From assembly GCA_964451255.1 (NCBI GenBank), contig CAYVHL010000001.1:62001-126000 (forward strand): a stretch of 64,000 nt of DNA. The letters are read 5' to 3'. The translations under genes and the position numbers were made by a program. Source of the DNA: JAHBTB01 sp964451255 (lineage in GTDB: Bacteria > Armatimonadota > Fimbriimonadia > Fimbriimonadales > Fimbriimonadaceae). Positions 42,321-51,070 of the stretch are shown here, piece after piece. The number at the start of each line of letters is the position of its first letter. Position 1 is the stretch's first letter. The notes under the pieces are model-generated. The model was given only the letters and a program-made list of their open reading frames with translations, made no database searches and was not told where the DNA came from.

Positions 42321-42821
42321 TTGACTTCACACAGACAAAGGAGACCGGCCACCTTCCCTGGCCGCCGGCCTCACGTACTTCTTCCGGACACCCCGCCCGG
42401 CGTGACATAGGCTCCACATGCCTGTAACACCCTGCCACCTGACGACATTATGCCACCACGATTACTCCACTTGTCACCCCCAATCTGGACTTTTTTTCCA
42501 ATTTCCTCCACCGCATTCTTTGGCCGTTTCCAGCCTCAATTTCTGGCCACTATTGAAACGTCTGTACCATAATCAAGACATATGTCTACTATATAAACAA
42601 GGACTAGAGTACGCCTGTCAATGACACAGTCGTTCCGATCCTGGACACGCAAACTTTCATCAGGCGATTCAAGTGCCAACCGGGTTGCCTAGGATCACTG
42701 GCCTGCGCCCCGACAGCGCATGTCTTACAGGTCGCCCAAGGGCGGGCCCGCCCGCCTCCCCGTTGACAGGCCCGAGCCAGGCCTCAGGTAATGCCAGTCG
42801 GTCTTTGGCCAGAATAGGCCG
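42321..42821. other. 501-base divergent intergenic region between mraZ and the GT4 gene
   Basis: AT-richer than its flanks, especially 42440-42620. It holds the mraZ promoter (separate entry), a 12-bp perfect palindrome AGACATATGTCT at 42576-42587 directly before an AT-rich stretch (TATATAAAC), and a 14-bp palindrome GGGCGGGCCCGCCC at 42740-42753. No gene, tRNA or riboswitch was recognised. The 42576 palindrome could be an operator for the downstream gene. Confidence 0.5.
42447..42480 (-). promoter_or_regulatory. mraZ promoter with MraZ-box-like direct repeats
   Basis: On the minus strand, GGTG (42478-42475), GTGGA (42470-42466) and GTGG (42459-42456) recur at 10-11-base spacing, and a CATAAT -10-like element follows at 42452-42447. 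Direct repeats of GTGG/TGGG cores with about one helical turn spacing are what MraZ binds. The start codon lies about 120 bases further on. Confidence 0.6.
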
Positions 42822-44213
42822 ATGATGCGCGTGATCATGCTCAGCTGGGAGTACCCGCCCCGGATCGTCGGGGGGATCAGCCCACATGTCTATGAGCTGT
42901 CACAGGAGCTGGTCAAGCGCGACATCGAGGTGCACGTCGTCACCAAGGCCACTCCCCTCGCCCCGGACGAAGAGGTCGAGGCCAGTGGCGTCCATGTGCA
43001 CCGCGTCCACATCGACGGCGAACCGGACAACTTCGTCCACGAGATCCAACTGCTGAACAAGGCCACCGACCTGCGGTGCCGCCAACTCCTGGAGGACTGG
43101 CGGCCAGGCGGCCAGCCCACCGTCTTCCACGCCCATGACTGGCTCTCGCTAGACTCGGCCCGCAGCCTCAAGTACGAATATCAACTGCCGATCGTGGCCA
43201 CCGTCCACGCCACCGAGCACGGGCGCAACAAGGGCATCCACAACGACCTGCAGAAGTACATCCACGAGCAGGAGTACTGGCTCACCTACGAGGCCTGGCG
43301 GGTGATCGTGTGCTCGGAGTTCATGCGGCACGAGGCCAACCGGTACTTCAACTGCCCCTACGACAAGATCGACGTCATCTTCAACGGCGTCAACGCGGCC
43401 AAGTTCGAGTTCGAATGGAGCGAGAAGGAGAGGGCGGAGTGGCGTGCCAAGCTCGCGACACCCAAAGAAAAGGTCGTCATGTACGTCGGCAGGTTCGTCC
43501 GGGAGAAGGGCATTCACGTCCTGCTCAACGCGGCGAGCGTGATTCTCAGCGAGGAGCCGGACACCAAGTTCGTGATCGTCGGCGGCGGCTTCCGCGAGAC
43601 CCTAGAGAAGTTCGTCCGGTGGTACGGCCTGCAGGACAAAGTGCTGTTCACCGGGTTCATGGCCAACAGGTCGCTCCACCAGTTGTTCCGGTGCGCCGAC
43701 GTCGCCGTCTTCCCCTCCCTCTATGAGCCCTTTGGGATCGTCGCGTTGGAGGGCATGGCCGCGGGCGCGGCGGTCGTCAGCAGCGACGCGGGCGGCTTGC
43801 GGGAGGTCGTCCTGCACGACAAGACGGGGACGCTCTGCTATGCCGGCGACCCGCAGAGCCTGGCCTGGGCGGTGCTCCGCGTCCTCCGCGACCCGTCTCG
43901 CGCCGCCAAGCTGAAGACGGCCGCACGCAAGAGGCTCGACGTCGATTTCAACTGGGGGCACATCGCCGACCAGACGGTCAAGGTCTACGACCGGGTCTGG
44001 GAGGAGTTCCTCCACTCCTACTGGGCCGACAAGACGGTCTGGCCGGTCACGCCGGGGGCGGAAGAAAGGGCCAATGTCGCACGACTTCGCGAGAAGGCGG
44101 CCACCGGCGCCTACGTTCCCAAGCCCATGCCCTACGTCGCGATCCCGAGCGTCAAGATCGACCCTGACTCTGCTTTGGCGGCGGGGGCCCCGGAAGAAAG
44201 CGACGAACCATAA
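42822..44213 (+). CDS. GT4-family glycosyltransferase, glycogen-synthase-like
   Basis: A 463-residue cytoplasmic retaining glycosyltransferase. MLSWEYPPRIVGGISPHVYEL is the starch/glycogen synthase-like N-terminus, with a KxGG-type loop replaced by PPRIVGG, and the C-terminal PSLYEPFGIVALEGMAAG carries the E-x7-E catalytic signature of GT4. FHAHDW and ATVHATEHGR are typical of ADP/UDP-glucose glycogen synthases of archaea and some bacteria. No glg partner is next to it, so glycogen or another alpha-glucan or glycoconjugate is possible. It is divergent from mraZ. Confidence 0.85.
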   Translation: MMRVIMLSWEYPPRIVGGISPHVYELSQELVKRDIEVHVVTKATPLAPDEEVEASGVHVHRVHIDGEPDNFVHEIQLLNKATDLRCRQLLEDWRPGGQPTVFHAHDWLSLDSARSLKYEYQLPIVATVHATEHGRNKGIHNDLQKYIHEQEYWLTYEAWRVIVCSEFMRHEANRYFNCPYDKIDVIFNGVNAAKFEFEWSEKERAEWRAKLATPKEKVVMYVGRFVREKGIHVLLNAASVILSEEPDTKFVIVGGGFRETLEKFVRWYGLQDKVLFTGFMANRSLHQLFRCADVAVFPSLYEPFGIVALEGMAAGAAVVSSDAGGLREVVLHDKTGTLCYAGDPQSLAWAVLRVLRDPSRAAKLKTAARKRLDVDFNWGHIADQTVKVYDRVWEEFLHSYWADKTVWPVTPGAEERANVARLREKAATGAYVPKPMPYVAIPSVKIDPDSALAAGAPEESDEP

Positions 44214-44302
44214 CCGCGATTTCACCTGTTCTCCCTAGCACTATGTCTGTATTAGTTCACTCGTTCTATAAAACCTGTTGTACTGTAACGGTCGAGAAGA
44301 TC

Positions 44303-44893
44303 ATGAACAGACACCTCTTTGTTCTCGCCATCGCATCCATTGGAGCCCTCGCCAACGCCGGTATCATCTGGGATAACACGGCCTTGTCCGACAGCACGAC
44401 GTATCGCTCCGTGGAAAATGCACCTGCTCTGCACATCACGAACACAAATGGTTTCGGCGTGACCCTCGATCACGTCGCCTTTCAAGGTGAGAACCCTGGA
44501 GCCCAGGATCTGAAGTTCTTTCTTGCCGACAGTTCCGGAACCGTCCTCGACTCCGTGGTCGACAGTTTTGCCGTCGCCGGCCCCCACAGTCTCATCGGCG
44601 TCGAAGTGAACTGGACGCTCGCAGCCGGCGGCGAATATTACATCGGCGCGATGTCTTCGGCCGTCGGCTGCAACTACGACTACACTTATTCTCCCGGATT
44701 CGTTTTGCAAAATGGTCTGCAAAGCTCTGAGAACGGCAATTTCTCCGGGTATTCCAGTCCTGCTTTCAACTATAACGGCGCTGCTGACATGACTTGGCAG
44801 TTGTCAGCCGAAGCGGTCCCCGAGCCGTGCACGATGGCCCTGGCCGGGCTCGGCCTCGTCGGTCTCGCCCGACGGCGTCGGCTCGCCAAGTAA
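44303..44893 (+). CDS. PEP-CTERM exported protein
   Basis: A 196-residue secreted protein. Start ATG at 44303 with GAGAAG upstream; signal peptide MNRHLFVLAIASIGALANAG. The mature domain is of unknown function (beta-rich, SGTVLDSVVDSFAV, LAAGGEYYIGAMSSAV). The C-terminus has the full PEP-CTERM signal VPEPCTMALAGLGLVGLARRRR: motif, hydrophobic helix and Arg cluster, for exosortase-dependent anchoring. The exosortase is not in this window. A strong terminator follows. A longer frame from 44243 lacks sense. Confidence 0.88.
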   Translation: MNRHLFVLAIASIGALANAGIIWDNTALSDSTTYRSVENAPALHITNTNGFGVTLDHVAFQGENPGAQDLKFFLADSSGTVLDSVVDSFAVAGPHSLIGVEVNWTLAAGGEYYIGAMSSAVGCNYDYTYSPGFVLQNGLQSSENGNFSGYSSPAFNYNGAADMTWQLSAEAVPEPCTMALAGLGLVGLARRRRLAK

Positions 44894-44915
44894 GCCTGCC
44901 CCGAAGATCAGAGCC

Positions 44916-44953
44916 AAGGGGTGCGCGCCAAACTGAGGCGCGCACCCCTTTTT
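44916..44953 (+). terminator. Rho-independent terminator after the PEP-CTERM gene
   Basis: GGGGTGCGCGCC (44918-44929) and GGCGCGCACCCC (44937-44948) form a perfect 12-bp stem (14 with the AA/TT ends), followed by TTTTT (44949-44953). Confidence 0.9.
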
Positions 44954-45127
44954 CATCTGACGTTTGGACGGAATCAATGGCGGCATGCCGTTCCCATTCA
45001 TACCCTCCCGGAGCAAGACTCTTGAACTGTGCCGATCCTCGCGCAGACCCGATGGGCTTAGCCGCCATCACCCACGGTAAAGACCTGCGCAAAACACAGG
45101 GGAAAACTTCCCTAGTACTTTCGACAA

Positions 45128-45162
45128 GGTGCAACGTATGCACCGACCGTGTCGGATATTAT
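45128..45162 (+). promoter_or_regulatory. Inverted repeat and -10 element ahead of the methylase gene
   Basis: GGTGCA (45128-45133) and TGCACC (45139-45144) form a perfect inverted repeat with a 5-base spacer, overlapping the expected -35 position. A TATTAT at 45157-45162 is a plausible -10, 13 bases before the ATG. The site could be an operator read by the HTH domain of the methylase itself, giving autorepression as in other R-M systems; this is inference. Confidence 0.5.
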
Positions 45163-45174
45163 TCCCTTGAGAAT

Positions 45175-46287
45175 ATGGAGTCCGTCCGGTCGCTTGGCTT
45201 GGTGTCCACCCGTGAAGCCTCAGAACTTCTGGATTGCTCGATCCAACACGTCCGGCTTTTGATCCGCCAGGGAAAAATCAGGGGAGAGCGGGTTGGACGC
45301 GACTGGTTTGCCAATGAAGAGACGGTCCGAGAGTTTGCCAGGTATCGCTACGAGCGAAAAAGAGCAGAGCCTTTGTATGTGCGCGAACCTCAGGTGGAGA
45401 CCTTGTTTCCTGAAGTGGAACCCCTGCAGATCGTCAACGTCGCTTCAGTCCCCCAAAGGAGCCCCTTCCGTTACCCGGGTGGAAAGACTTGGCTCATTCC
45501 GATCGCCCGTCTGTGGCTCCGTAGCCTCAATCGAGCACGGCTCTTGGTCGAACCCTTTGCCGGAGGAGGGGGAATCGGTCTCACCGCCGCCTTTGAGGGG
45601 TTCGTGTCCAGGGCCCTCCTCGTGGAGCTCGACCCGGATGTCGCGGTCGTCTGGCGTGTGATCGTGGGCGGCCACGGGCCCGCTCTCGCCAGGCACATAC
45701 GCGACTTCCAACTCACGCCTGCCAGCGTCAAGGAGGAGTTTGCAAGGGTGCGGGACGACGACCTGGGCAGGGCATTCCAGACCATCGTCCGCAACCGGGT
45801 CAGCCGTGGCGGAATCCTGGCCCCCGGAGCCGGTTTGGTCAAGAACGGTGAGGCAGGAAAGGGCATCGCCTCGCGTTGGTATCCGGAGACCCTAGCGAAG
45901 AGGATCGAGGCCATCCACGAGCACCGAAGCACGCTCGCCTTTCGGGAAGGAGATGGGCTGGGCGCCCTCTGCGAACATCGCACGAACCCAGACGCCGCCT
46001 TCTTCGTCGACCCGCCATACCCGGTCGCAGGCAAGCGGCTCTACCGGTTCCACGACCTCGACCATCGAAACCTGTTCAGGACGATGAGCCTGCTAAGGGG
46101 CCCCCTCCTCGCCACATACGACCACAACCCCCAGATCGAGGGGCTCGCCCAAGAGTTCGGCTTCGAGACGCGGCTCGTCCCCATGAAAAGCACCCACCAC
46201 GCGAAAAAGTATGAGTTGCTCGTCAGCCACTCATTCGATTGGCTGCCCGAAGTGGCTAATGGCCACCTCGTCCGAGCTTGCCTTTGA
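45175..46287 (+). CDS. D12-class DNA adenine-N6 methyltransferase with N-terminal HTH
   Basis: A 370-residue modification enzyme. Residues 6-55 are an excisionase/MerR-like HTH (STREASELLDCSIQHVRLLIRQGKI), which is uncommon in methylases. The D12-class motifs are RYPGGK (99-104), PFAGGGGIGL (127-136, SAM loop) and DPPY (279-282, catalytic), in the order of Dam-like enzymes. It would methylate adenine in a short DNA site. Its end overlaps by 32 bases the convergent NotI-family endonuclease gene, so the pair looks like a type II restriction-modification system. Confidence 0.87.
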   Translation: MESVRSLGLVSTREASELLDCSIQHVRLLIRQGKIRGERVGRDWFANEETVREFARYRYERKRAEPLYVREPQVETLFPEVEPLQIVNVASVPQRSPFRYPGGKTWLIPIARLWLRSLNRARLLVEPFAGGGGIGLTAAFEGFVSRALLVELDPDVAVVWRVIVGGHGPALARHIRDFQLTPASVKEEFARVRDDDLGRAFQTIVRNRVSRGGILAPGAGLVKNGEAGKGIASRWYPETLAKRIEAIHEHRSTLAFREGDGLGALCEHRTNPDAAFFVDPPYPVAGKRLYRFHDLDHRNLFRTMSLLRGPLLATYDHNPQIEGLAQEFGFETRLVPMKSTHHAKKYELLVSHSFDWLPEVANGHLVRACL

Positions 46288-47221
46288 TCTCGGTCTCGAA
46301 CTGGTCCAAGGTCACTGGTAGCCCCGCCGTGAGTCCTTCGACGGCTCGTTCCAAGGTTGTATAGCGGACGGCCCTCGGGACGAGGCGGAAGGAGTCCCCG
46401 GTCTCATCAAATCCCACGACAAACCACGCGATATCGGCGTTCGAGACGTCCGCCACGTCGTCCATGCGGCCGAGCGACGCAAAGAAAGCCTCGTCCACGA
46501 CGACTGCCATTTTCTTTCCCCACCTTCGAAGTGTCGGTACCTTGATCTGAAGCTGGGGCATGAGACGCTTTGGACCGGAACTCCGATAGTCCGGGCGTCT
46601 CGTCTTTCCGGGGAACGGGATCCCCGTCGTGACCGGGTCTAAGATGAGCGGGTAGTCGTCACTGAGTGCCGGACCGCTAAAGTAGACCGCTTGCATCTCC
46701 ACCGCGCACCAGTGCAGGTGGCTAAGGTCAGGGTGGATCAGGACGCTGTCGATGCGGCCGACGCTTCCACCGGAGTCGGCTTCCGCCCCATCCGGCCCAT
46801 CGGCCAAGGCCCCGTCGGCACGGGAGTCCGGTCGGAGGAACGGGACCTCCCCCACCGCCAGGGGTGCTTTCGTCCCGAGGAGGCACTCGCCGACCCACGC
46901 GTCCACGACCCGGCGCTCGCGGAACCGGTGGGGGCAGAGACACCGCAGGGCACCCGGGTCGCCAAGGGCAGGCATGACCACTCCGTCGGCGTTCCGGTCG
47001 TACAGGCGGAGCGAACAGACTCCGCTCTGCTTTGAGCAAGGCTGAGCGCCACCGCAAATAGTGGGTTTGAATGGGCAGGGCGGGCGGTCGTCCTTCCGCC
47101 TGGACTTCGTCGCTTCTACGCTGCGGCGTCGCTCTTCGACGGTCATCCCGGCGAAGGAGTGCCCGAACCATTCGCCAACCCCAAACCGCGACCCGCCATG
47201 CCCGGGGTCCCTCCTTGCCAT
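46256..47221 (-). CDS. NotI-family type II restriction endonuclease
   Basis: A 321-residue protein resembling the RE_NotI family: Cys-rich N-terminal metal site (C49, C56, C62, C69, with C94 and C96; CPHRFRERR), then GRIDSVLI...CAVEMQAVYFSG holding the candidate catalytic D157, E174 and Q176, followed by RPDYRSSGPKRLMPQL, KKMAVVVDEAFF and DIAWFVVGFDE. NotI itself has an Asp, Glu-x-Gln active site and a Cys4 iron site, as I recall from its structure. The gene is convergent with an adenine methylase. The start ATG is at 47221; 47146 is an alternative. Confidence 0.82.
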   Translation of the reverse strand: MARRDPGHGGSRFGVGEWFGHSFAGMTVEERRRSVEATKSRRKDDRPPCPFKPTICGGAQPCSKQSGVCSLRLYDRNADGVVMPALGDPGALRCLCPHRFRERRVVDAWVGECLLGTKAPLAVGEVPFLRPDSRADGALADGPDGAEADSGGSVGRIDSVLIHPDLSHLHWCAVEMQAVYFSGPALSDDYPLILDPVTTGIPFPGKTRRPDYRSSGPKRLMPQLQIKVPTLRRWGKKMAVVVDEAFFASLGRMDDVADVSNADIAWFVVGFDETGDSFRLVPRAVRYTTLERAVEGLTAGLPVTLDQFETEIKGKLGRGGH

Positions 47222-47555
47222 GCGAGGATTCTACAGCCTTGGGCACGCCCGCCTGTGTCCGGAGCTGTGTGCCCTGGCCCGTGGCCGGCATAACCGTGCG
47301 ACGTTGGCACGCCAGAGTCATGTACATTCTGCGCCCTCCGCCACGGGTTCTGCCCGACGTCTCCGCGCCTTGTCCGGATCACTACTTCACCACCACCGGA
47401 TCACTACGGGATCACAAGCGAGCGATCCGAAAGTCTTTCGACAATGGTCCAAGAGTCCGCCGTCGTCCCGCTCGGGACGGTCGTCGTGGGTTGACCGGGG
47501 CACGGCCCGCCGTCTTGTCCGGGCCCGGACAAGACGGACCACCCGGGCCGGAACC
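47222..47555. other. 334-base intergenic stretch with a palindrome and direct repeats
   Basis: Lies upstream of the endonuclease gene and downstream of the M3 peptidase gene (both minus). Two perfect copies of CCGGATCACTAC occur at 47374-47385 and 47396-47407 (22-base period). A 28-base perfect palindrome spans 47510-47537, just after the peptidase stop, and could end transcription. No gene was recognised here. Confidence 0.55.
47510..47537. terminator. 28-base perfect palindrome, probable 3' hairpin of the peptidase gene
   Basis: A self-complementary stretch centred on GGGCCC, whose arm is CCGTCTTGTCCGGG and its reverse complement. It lies 18 bases past the M3 peptidase stop. No T run follows, so a hairpin that stops RNA degradation, or a recombination/binding site, is also possible. 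Confidence 0.5.
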
Positions 47556-49556
47556 CTACTGGTCGAGGCCGAGGCTCTTGAGGAACGCGTCCATCTTCGG
47601 CTCGCGACCGAGATAAGAACGGAGCATGTCCATCTCGTCTTCGGTGCCGCCCTTGGCGAGGATGTGGTCGCGGTACCACTTTCCCGCCTCTGGGTTCAGC
47701 AGGCCCTTCTCCTCGAACCGTTGGAACATGTCCGCCGCATAGACGAGAGACCAGAGATAGCCGTAGTAGGCCCCCTCGTAACCCACCAGGTGCCCGAACG
47801 AGGCCTGGGGGAAGGTGTCCGGCAACGCCTGGAACGGCATGTTGGCCTCGTACGCCTTCGTGGCTTCCTCAGACGTGTCGATCTTGCCGCCGGGGGCCAG
47901 GTGGAACGCCTGGTCCATCTCCCCCAGGTACATCTGCCCCGCCGTCTCGATGCCGCTCCCCAGGGTCCGCGCCTTCTTCATCGAAGCCAGCATCTCGGCG
48001 GGTATGGGTTCGCCGGTCTTGTAGTGCTTGGCGAACGTGCCGAGGACCTTCGGGTCCCAGATCCAGTTCTCCAGCATCTGGCTGGGCGCCTCCACGAAGT
48101 CTCGCGCGACGGCGGTGCCCGCGAACCGCGAGTACCGTTGCTTGCTGAGGATGCCGTGGAGCCCGTGGCCGAACTCATGGAAGAGGGTCTCGACGTCGTC
48201 GTGGCTGAGCAGGGCGGGCTTGTCCCCCTGGGGCTTGTTCAGGTTGCAGACGAGTGCGACGAGGGGAAGCCGCTCGGTGCCGTCGTCGTCGATCCGGTGC
48301 CCTTGCAACCCCCAACAGGCGGCGTGCGTGTATTTGCCAGGCCGAGGATAGAGGTCCATGTAGGCTCGGCCCAACAGCTTGCCGGTCGACTTGTCGAACA
48401 CGGCGTAGAGCTTGACGTCCGGGTGCCAGACCGGAAGCCCGAGCTTGGGAGCCTCGGCGGTCACATCCTTGTACGTCACGTCGAAGAGCGTGCCGGTGAC
48501 GTCGAACAACCCCTTGATGACGTTGGGGACGGAGAAGTACTCCTGGACCTTCTGTTCGTCGATCGCGTACTTCTTCTGCAGCAAGATCCGCTTGTAGAAG
48601 CTGTAATCCCACGGGTCCAACGTCGCCTTGTCGTCTTGGACGTACTCGCGCTTGGCCTGCACGAACTCGGCCAGGTCTTTGGCGACCTTCTTCTGGACGA
48701 GGGGCCTGAGCTCGGCATAGAACTTGGCGATCGTCTCGCTGTTCTTGGCCATGCGCGTCTCGACCTCGTAGTCGACCGTGTTCTTGTATCCGAGCAGGTG
48801 GGCGAGCTCGTCCCGCTTCGGCAGGATCTGCTGTAGAAGATCTACGTTCTTCTGGCCGCCCCGGCGGAGCCACAGCCAGCGCACCTTCTCGCGGGTCGCC
48901 GGGTCGACCGCGTCGTCCATGATCGCGGAGTAGTTGGGCCCGGTGAGCCGGACCAGGTAGACGCCGTGGTACTTGGTCCAGCCGGACTTGGCGTCGTCGG
49001 GGACGCCGGCCAGCTCCACCTCGGTCAGCGACAGTGTCGTCGCGTCTTCGGCGATGTTGGTCTCGAAATCAAGGCCGAGCTTGTTGAGGTCCTTCTCGAT
49101 CGCGGCGACCTGGTCGCGCTTGTCCTTAGGCAGGTCCATCCCGGCGCGGCGATAGTCGCGCATGGTGAAGTCCAACAGCCGCTTCTGCTCCCCCGACAGG
49201 TTGGGCTTGGTGTCCGCATACTGTTTTATCGCGCCGTAGAGGTCTTCCCTCTTGCCCAGTTCGACGTAGTAGTTGGCAAGGAACTCCTCAGCGGCGCCCG
49301 CGTCGGCCCTCACCTTGGGGTCAGGGGACACGTTACGCAAGAAGACCGTCAGGCTCGTCTCGCGGTCAAGGTCGTCGCCGAGCAGGTCGAACGCGCCGAG
49401 GGTGTTGTCGAACGTGCGGTTCCCTCTCGGAATCTGGACGATCCTGGCGATGGCCGCGTTGGCCTTGGCGACGGCCGCCTTGACGTTCGCCGGGACTTCC
49501 TGGGCGTGGAGGAACGCGGAGCACAGGACGACGGCGGCCAGTGAAAGGTGCTTCAT
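47556..49556 (-). CDS. M3-family metallopeptidase (thimet oligopeptidase-like), exported
   Basis: A 666-residue zinc peptidase with a signal peptide (MKHLSLAAVVLCSAFLHAQ). The catalytic motif is LFHEFGHGLHG (HExxH) with the downstream Glu in VEAPSQMLENW, as in thimet oligopeptidase and oligopeptidase F. The GRAYMDLYPRPGKYTHAACW and GLQGHRIDDDGTERLPL blocks are M3 typical. It degrades peptides of roughly 5-20 residues, here probably in the periplasm. The full-length domain is intact. Confidence 0.93.
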   Translation of the reverse strand: MKHLSLAAVVLCSAFLHAQEVPANVKAAVAKANAAIARIVQIPRGNRTFDNTLGAFDLLGDDLDRETSLTVFLRNVSPDPKVRADAGAAEEFLANYYVELGKREDLYGAIKQYADTKPNLSGEQKRLLDFTMRDYRRAGMDLPKDKRDQVAAIEKDLNKLGLDFETNIAEDATTLSLTEVELAGVPDDAKSGWTKYHGVYLVRLTGPNYSAIMDDAVDPATREKVRWLWLRRGGQKNVDLLQQILPKRDELAHLLGYKNTVDYEVETRMAKNSETIAKFYAELRPLVQKKVAKDLAEFVQAKREYVQDDKATLDPWDYSFYKRILLQKKYAIDEQKVQEYFSVPNVIKGLFDVTGTLFDVTYKDVTAEAPKLGLPVWHPDVKLYAVFDKSTGKLLGRAYMDLYPRPGKYTHAACWGLQGHRIDDDGTERLPLVALVCNLNKPQGDKPALLSHDDVETLFHEFGHGLHGILSKQRYSRFAGTAVARDFVEAPSQMLENWIWDPKVLGTFAKHYKTGEPIPAEMLASMKKARTLGSGIETAGQMYLGEMDQAFHLAPGGKIDTSEEATKAYEANMPFQALPDTFPQASFGHLVGYEGAYYGYLWSLVYAADMFQRFEEKGLLNPEAGKWYRDHILAKGGTEDEMDMLRSYLGREPKMDAFLKSLGLDQ

Positions 49557-49707
49557 TGGCTATGTGATACCGCCTCCACGTCCGCGTTTGTTTCCCGGGT
49601 GGGCAACCCGGCTAGGGCCCAGCCCTGGCATTGCCTATCATGCTGGCCAGTCTCCGTCTATTTTCATGGACCCGTTGCGCCATGTGGGCGACGTGCCCCA
49701 ACGGATT

Positions 49708-50400
49708 CTACGGATCCCACGGAAGCCGATATCCGACACCTGCATCGTGGATGTATGTCATCGCCGCCTGCAAAGTTTCGAACCTCAGCAAATTACCCCT
49801 TGGCGTACGCACGCAAAACGTAGGCGTTCCGGCGAATCCAGCGGACATAGCCTCGTCCAGGCAAACCTTCGCATTGTCTAGAAACCTTGCATCTCGCATG
49901 AGCCTTTGCACATCCGTGAATCGGGCGTCTGTCTTTGCAAGCGACTCAAGCGTTCCCTCAGTATCCAAAGACTTGCCCTTCATAAGCGCGGCGTGGAGTA
50001 TCCGATCGACGCCAACGACTTTGGCGGCCATCATCGCGGCCGCGGCCTGCGCTGCGTGTGGGTGCATCGCCAGTGGAAGCTGCGCGACGACGCGGGAGCA
50101 ATGAACACTCGGCATTCTCGACATCACACTAACTTGGGCCTCGATCGCCCGGCATGCTGGACATTCATAGTCCAAGAACTCGACTAACTCAAATCGGCCA
50201 GTGCCTCCGCCGAGGTTTGTGGCTGTTGAAAGGCTCGATTCTATTGTCCTTTCGTCCACTCTCACCCATGCCTGTCGATGCCATGGACCTGAGTTAGAAC
50301 TTGCGAATGCGATCCCTGAAAATATTCCGGCCACCGTGCCTATGCAAATCCACGGCACCACCGACTTCAAGCGTCTGATTTCAGCCATTTTGAAAATCAT
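49708..50400 (-). CDS. DsbA-like thioredoxin-fold protein with CPAC motif, module B
   Basis: A 230-residue protein with a membrane anchor or signal at the N-terminus (VVPWICIGTVAGIFSGIAFA). FELVEFLDYECPACRAIEA holds the active CPAC motif, followed by an alpha-helical insertion and the cis-proline TPTF (AGFAGTPTFCV). This is a DsbA/DsbG-like or TlpA-like disulfide oxidoreductase, probably periplasmic. It ends module B, downstream of a pseudopilin and a Cys-rich exported protein. Formation of the disulfides in that protein is a natural inference. AT-rich relative to flanks. Confidence 0.82.
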   Translation of the reverse strand: MIFKMAEIRRLKSVVPWICIGTVAGIFSGIAFASSNSGPWHRQAWVRVDERTIESSLSTATNLGGGTGRFELVEFLDYECPACRAIEAQVSVMSRMPSVHCSRVVAQLPLAMHPHAAQAAAAMMAAKVVGVDRILHAALMKGKSLDTEGTLESLAKTDARFTDVQRLMRDARFLDNAKVCLDEAMSAGFAGTPTFCVRTPRGNLLRFETLQAAMTYIHDAGVGYRLPWDP

Positions 50401-50442
50401 TCGTTCCAGCGGCGAATCCTGTGTACTCAGGAGAGTAGAAAC

Positions 50443-51066
50443 CTACGGTTTGCAACTCTCGGACTGGCCAGGAAACGTACAATCGAAATCAAATCCTGGT
50501 GTCGGAACATGCTTGACATGCCAGTCCCCGAACAATATGTTCACCCAACTCCCATGGCCGGTCATGGGGATTTTGGAATTTGGGTCGCCAATGATAAATG
50601 CGTCCATCAGGATATAGGTCTGGCTTGGATACGGCAACGCCGCGACATTGATTTTGAGATAGTTCAAATCCTTCGGCGACAGGTCGGAAAACCCGATTGA
50701 ATAGGTGTAGCTCTTATACGTGTGGTCGTAGTTGCCCTTCTGGTCGAACGTTCCCTTAAATTGATCGAGAGGACAGAAGAACTGGTTTTTGTCGACCCCA
50801 AATTTCAACATCGTGTTGACGAGCTCTTGCGATTGATCTGGATGGTCTGCGCTGGCCGCATTTTCAAAGTAGGGTGGCAGGAAGCCGCCGTTGTCTTCGC
50901 AGTACATGTCGTAAGCTTTGCCGATCGAGGACAAGTCTTGGGTGCACGTCGAGACTTTCGCAGACCAGATCGCGGTCTGAAAGGCCGTTGTCAAGAGCGC
51001 CGCCACGATCGCCACAATGGCAATGACAACAAGAATCTCTACCAGCGTCCAGCCGCGACGGTTCAT
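50443..51066 (-). CDS. Prepilin-type methylation-domain protein (pseudopilin), module B
   Basis: A 207-residue protein with a type IV pilin signal: short basic leader MNRRG, then WTLVEILVVIAIVAIVAALL with Glu at +5. The following WSAKVSTCTQDLSSIGKAYDMYCEDNGG is similar in layout to the module A pseudopilin, with a Cys-containing soluble domain. The gap to the upstream Cys-rich gene is four bases. Confidence 0.82.
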   Translation of the reverse strand: MNRRGWTLVEILVVIAIVAIVAALLTTAFQTAIWSAKVSTCTQDLSSIGKAYDMYCEDNGGFLPPYFENAASADHPDQSQELVNTMLKFGVDKNQFFCPLDQFKGTFDQKGNYDHTYKSYTYSIGFSDLSPKDLNYLKINVAALPYPSQTYILMDAFIIGDPNSKIPMTGHGSWVNILFGDWHVKHVPTPGFDFDCTFPGQSESCKP

Positions 51067-51070
51067 TTAC

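Noticed and set aside
42588..42821. tRNA or riboswitch search in the mraZ/GT4 gap
   Set aside because: I found no cloverleaf, T-arm consensus, or known riboswitch core; only isolated palindromes.
47061..48836. 591-aa plus-strand frame opposite the M3 peptidase
   Set aside because: Antisense of a well-conserved gene; the frame is long only because high GC suppresses stop codons.
49708..51066. Reading module B as part of a type II secretion locus
   Set aside because: Only one pseudopilin and no GspE, GspF or GspD-like genes are present.
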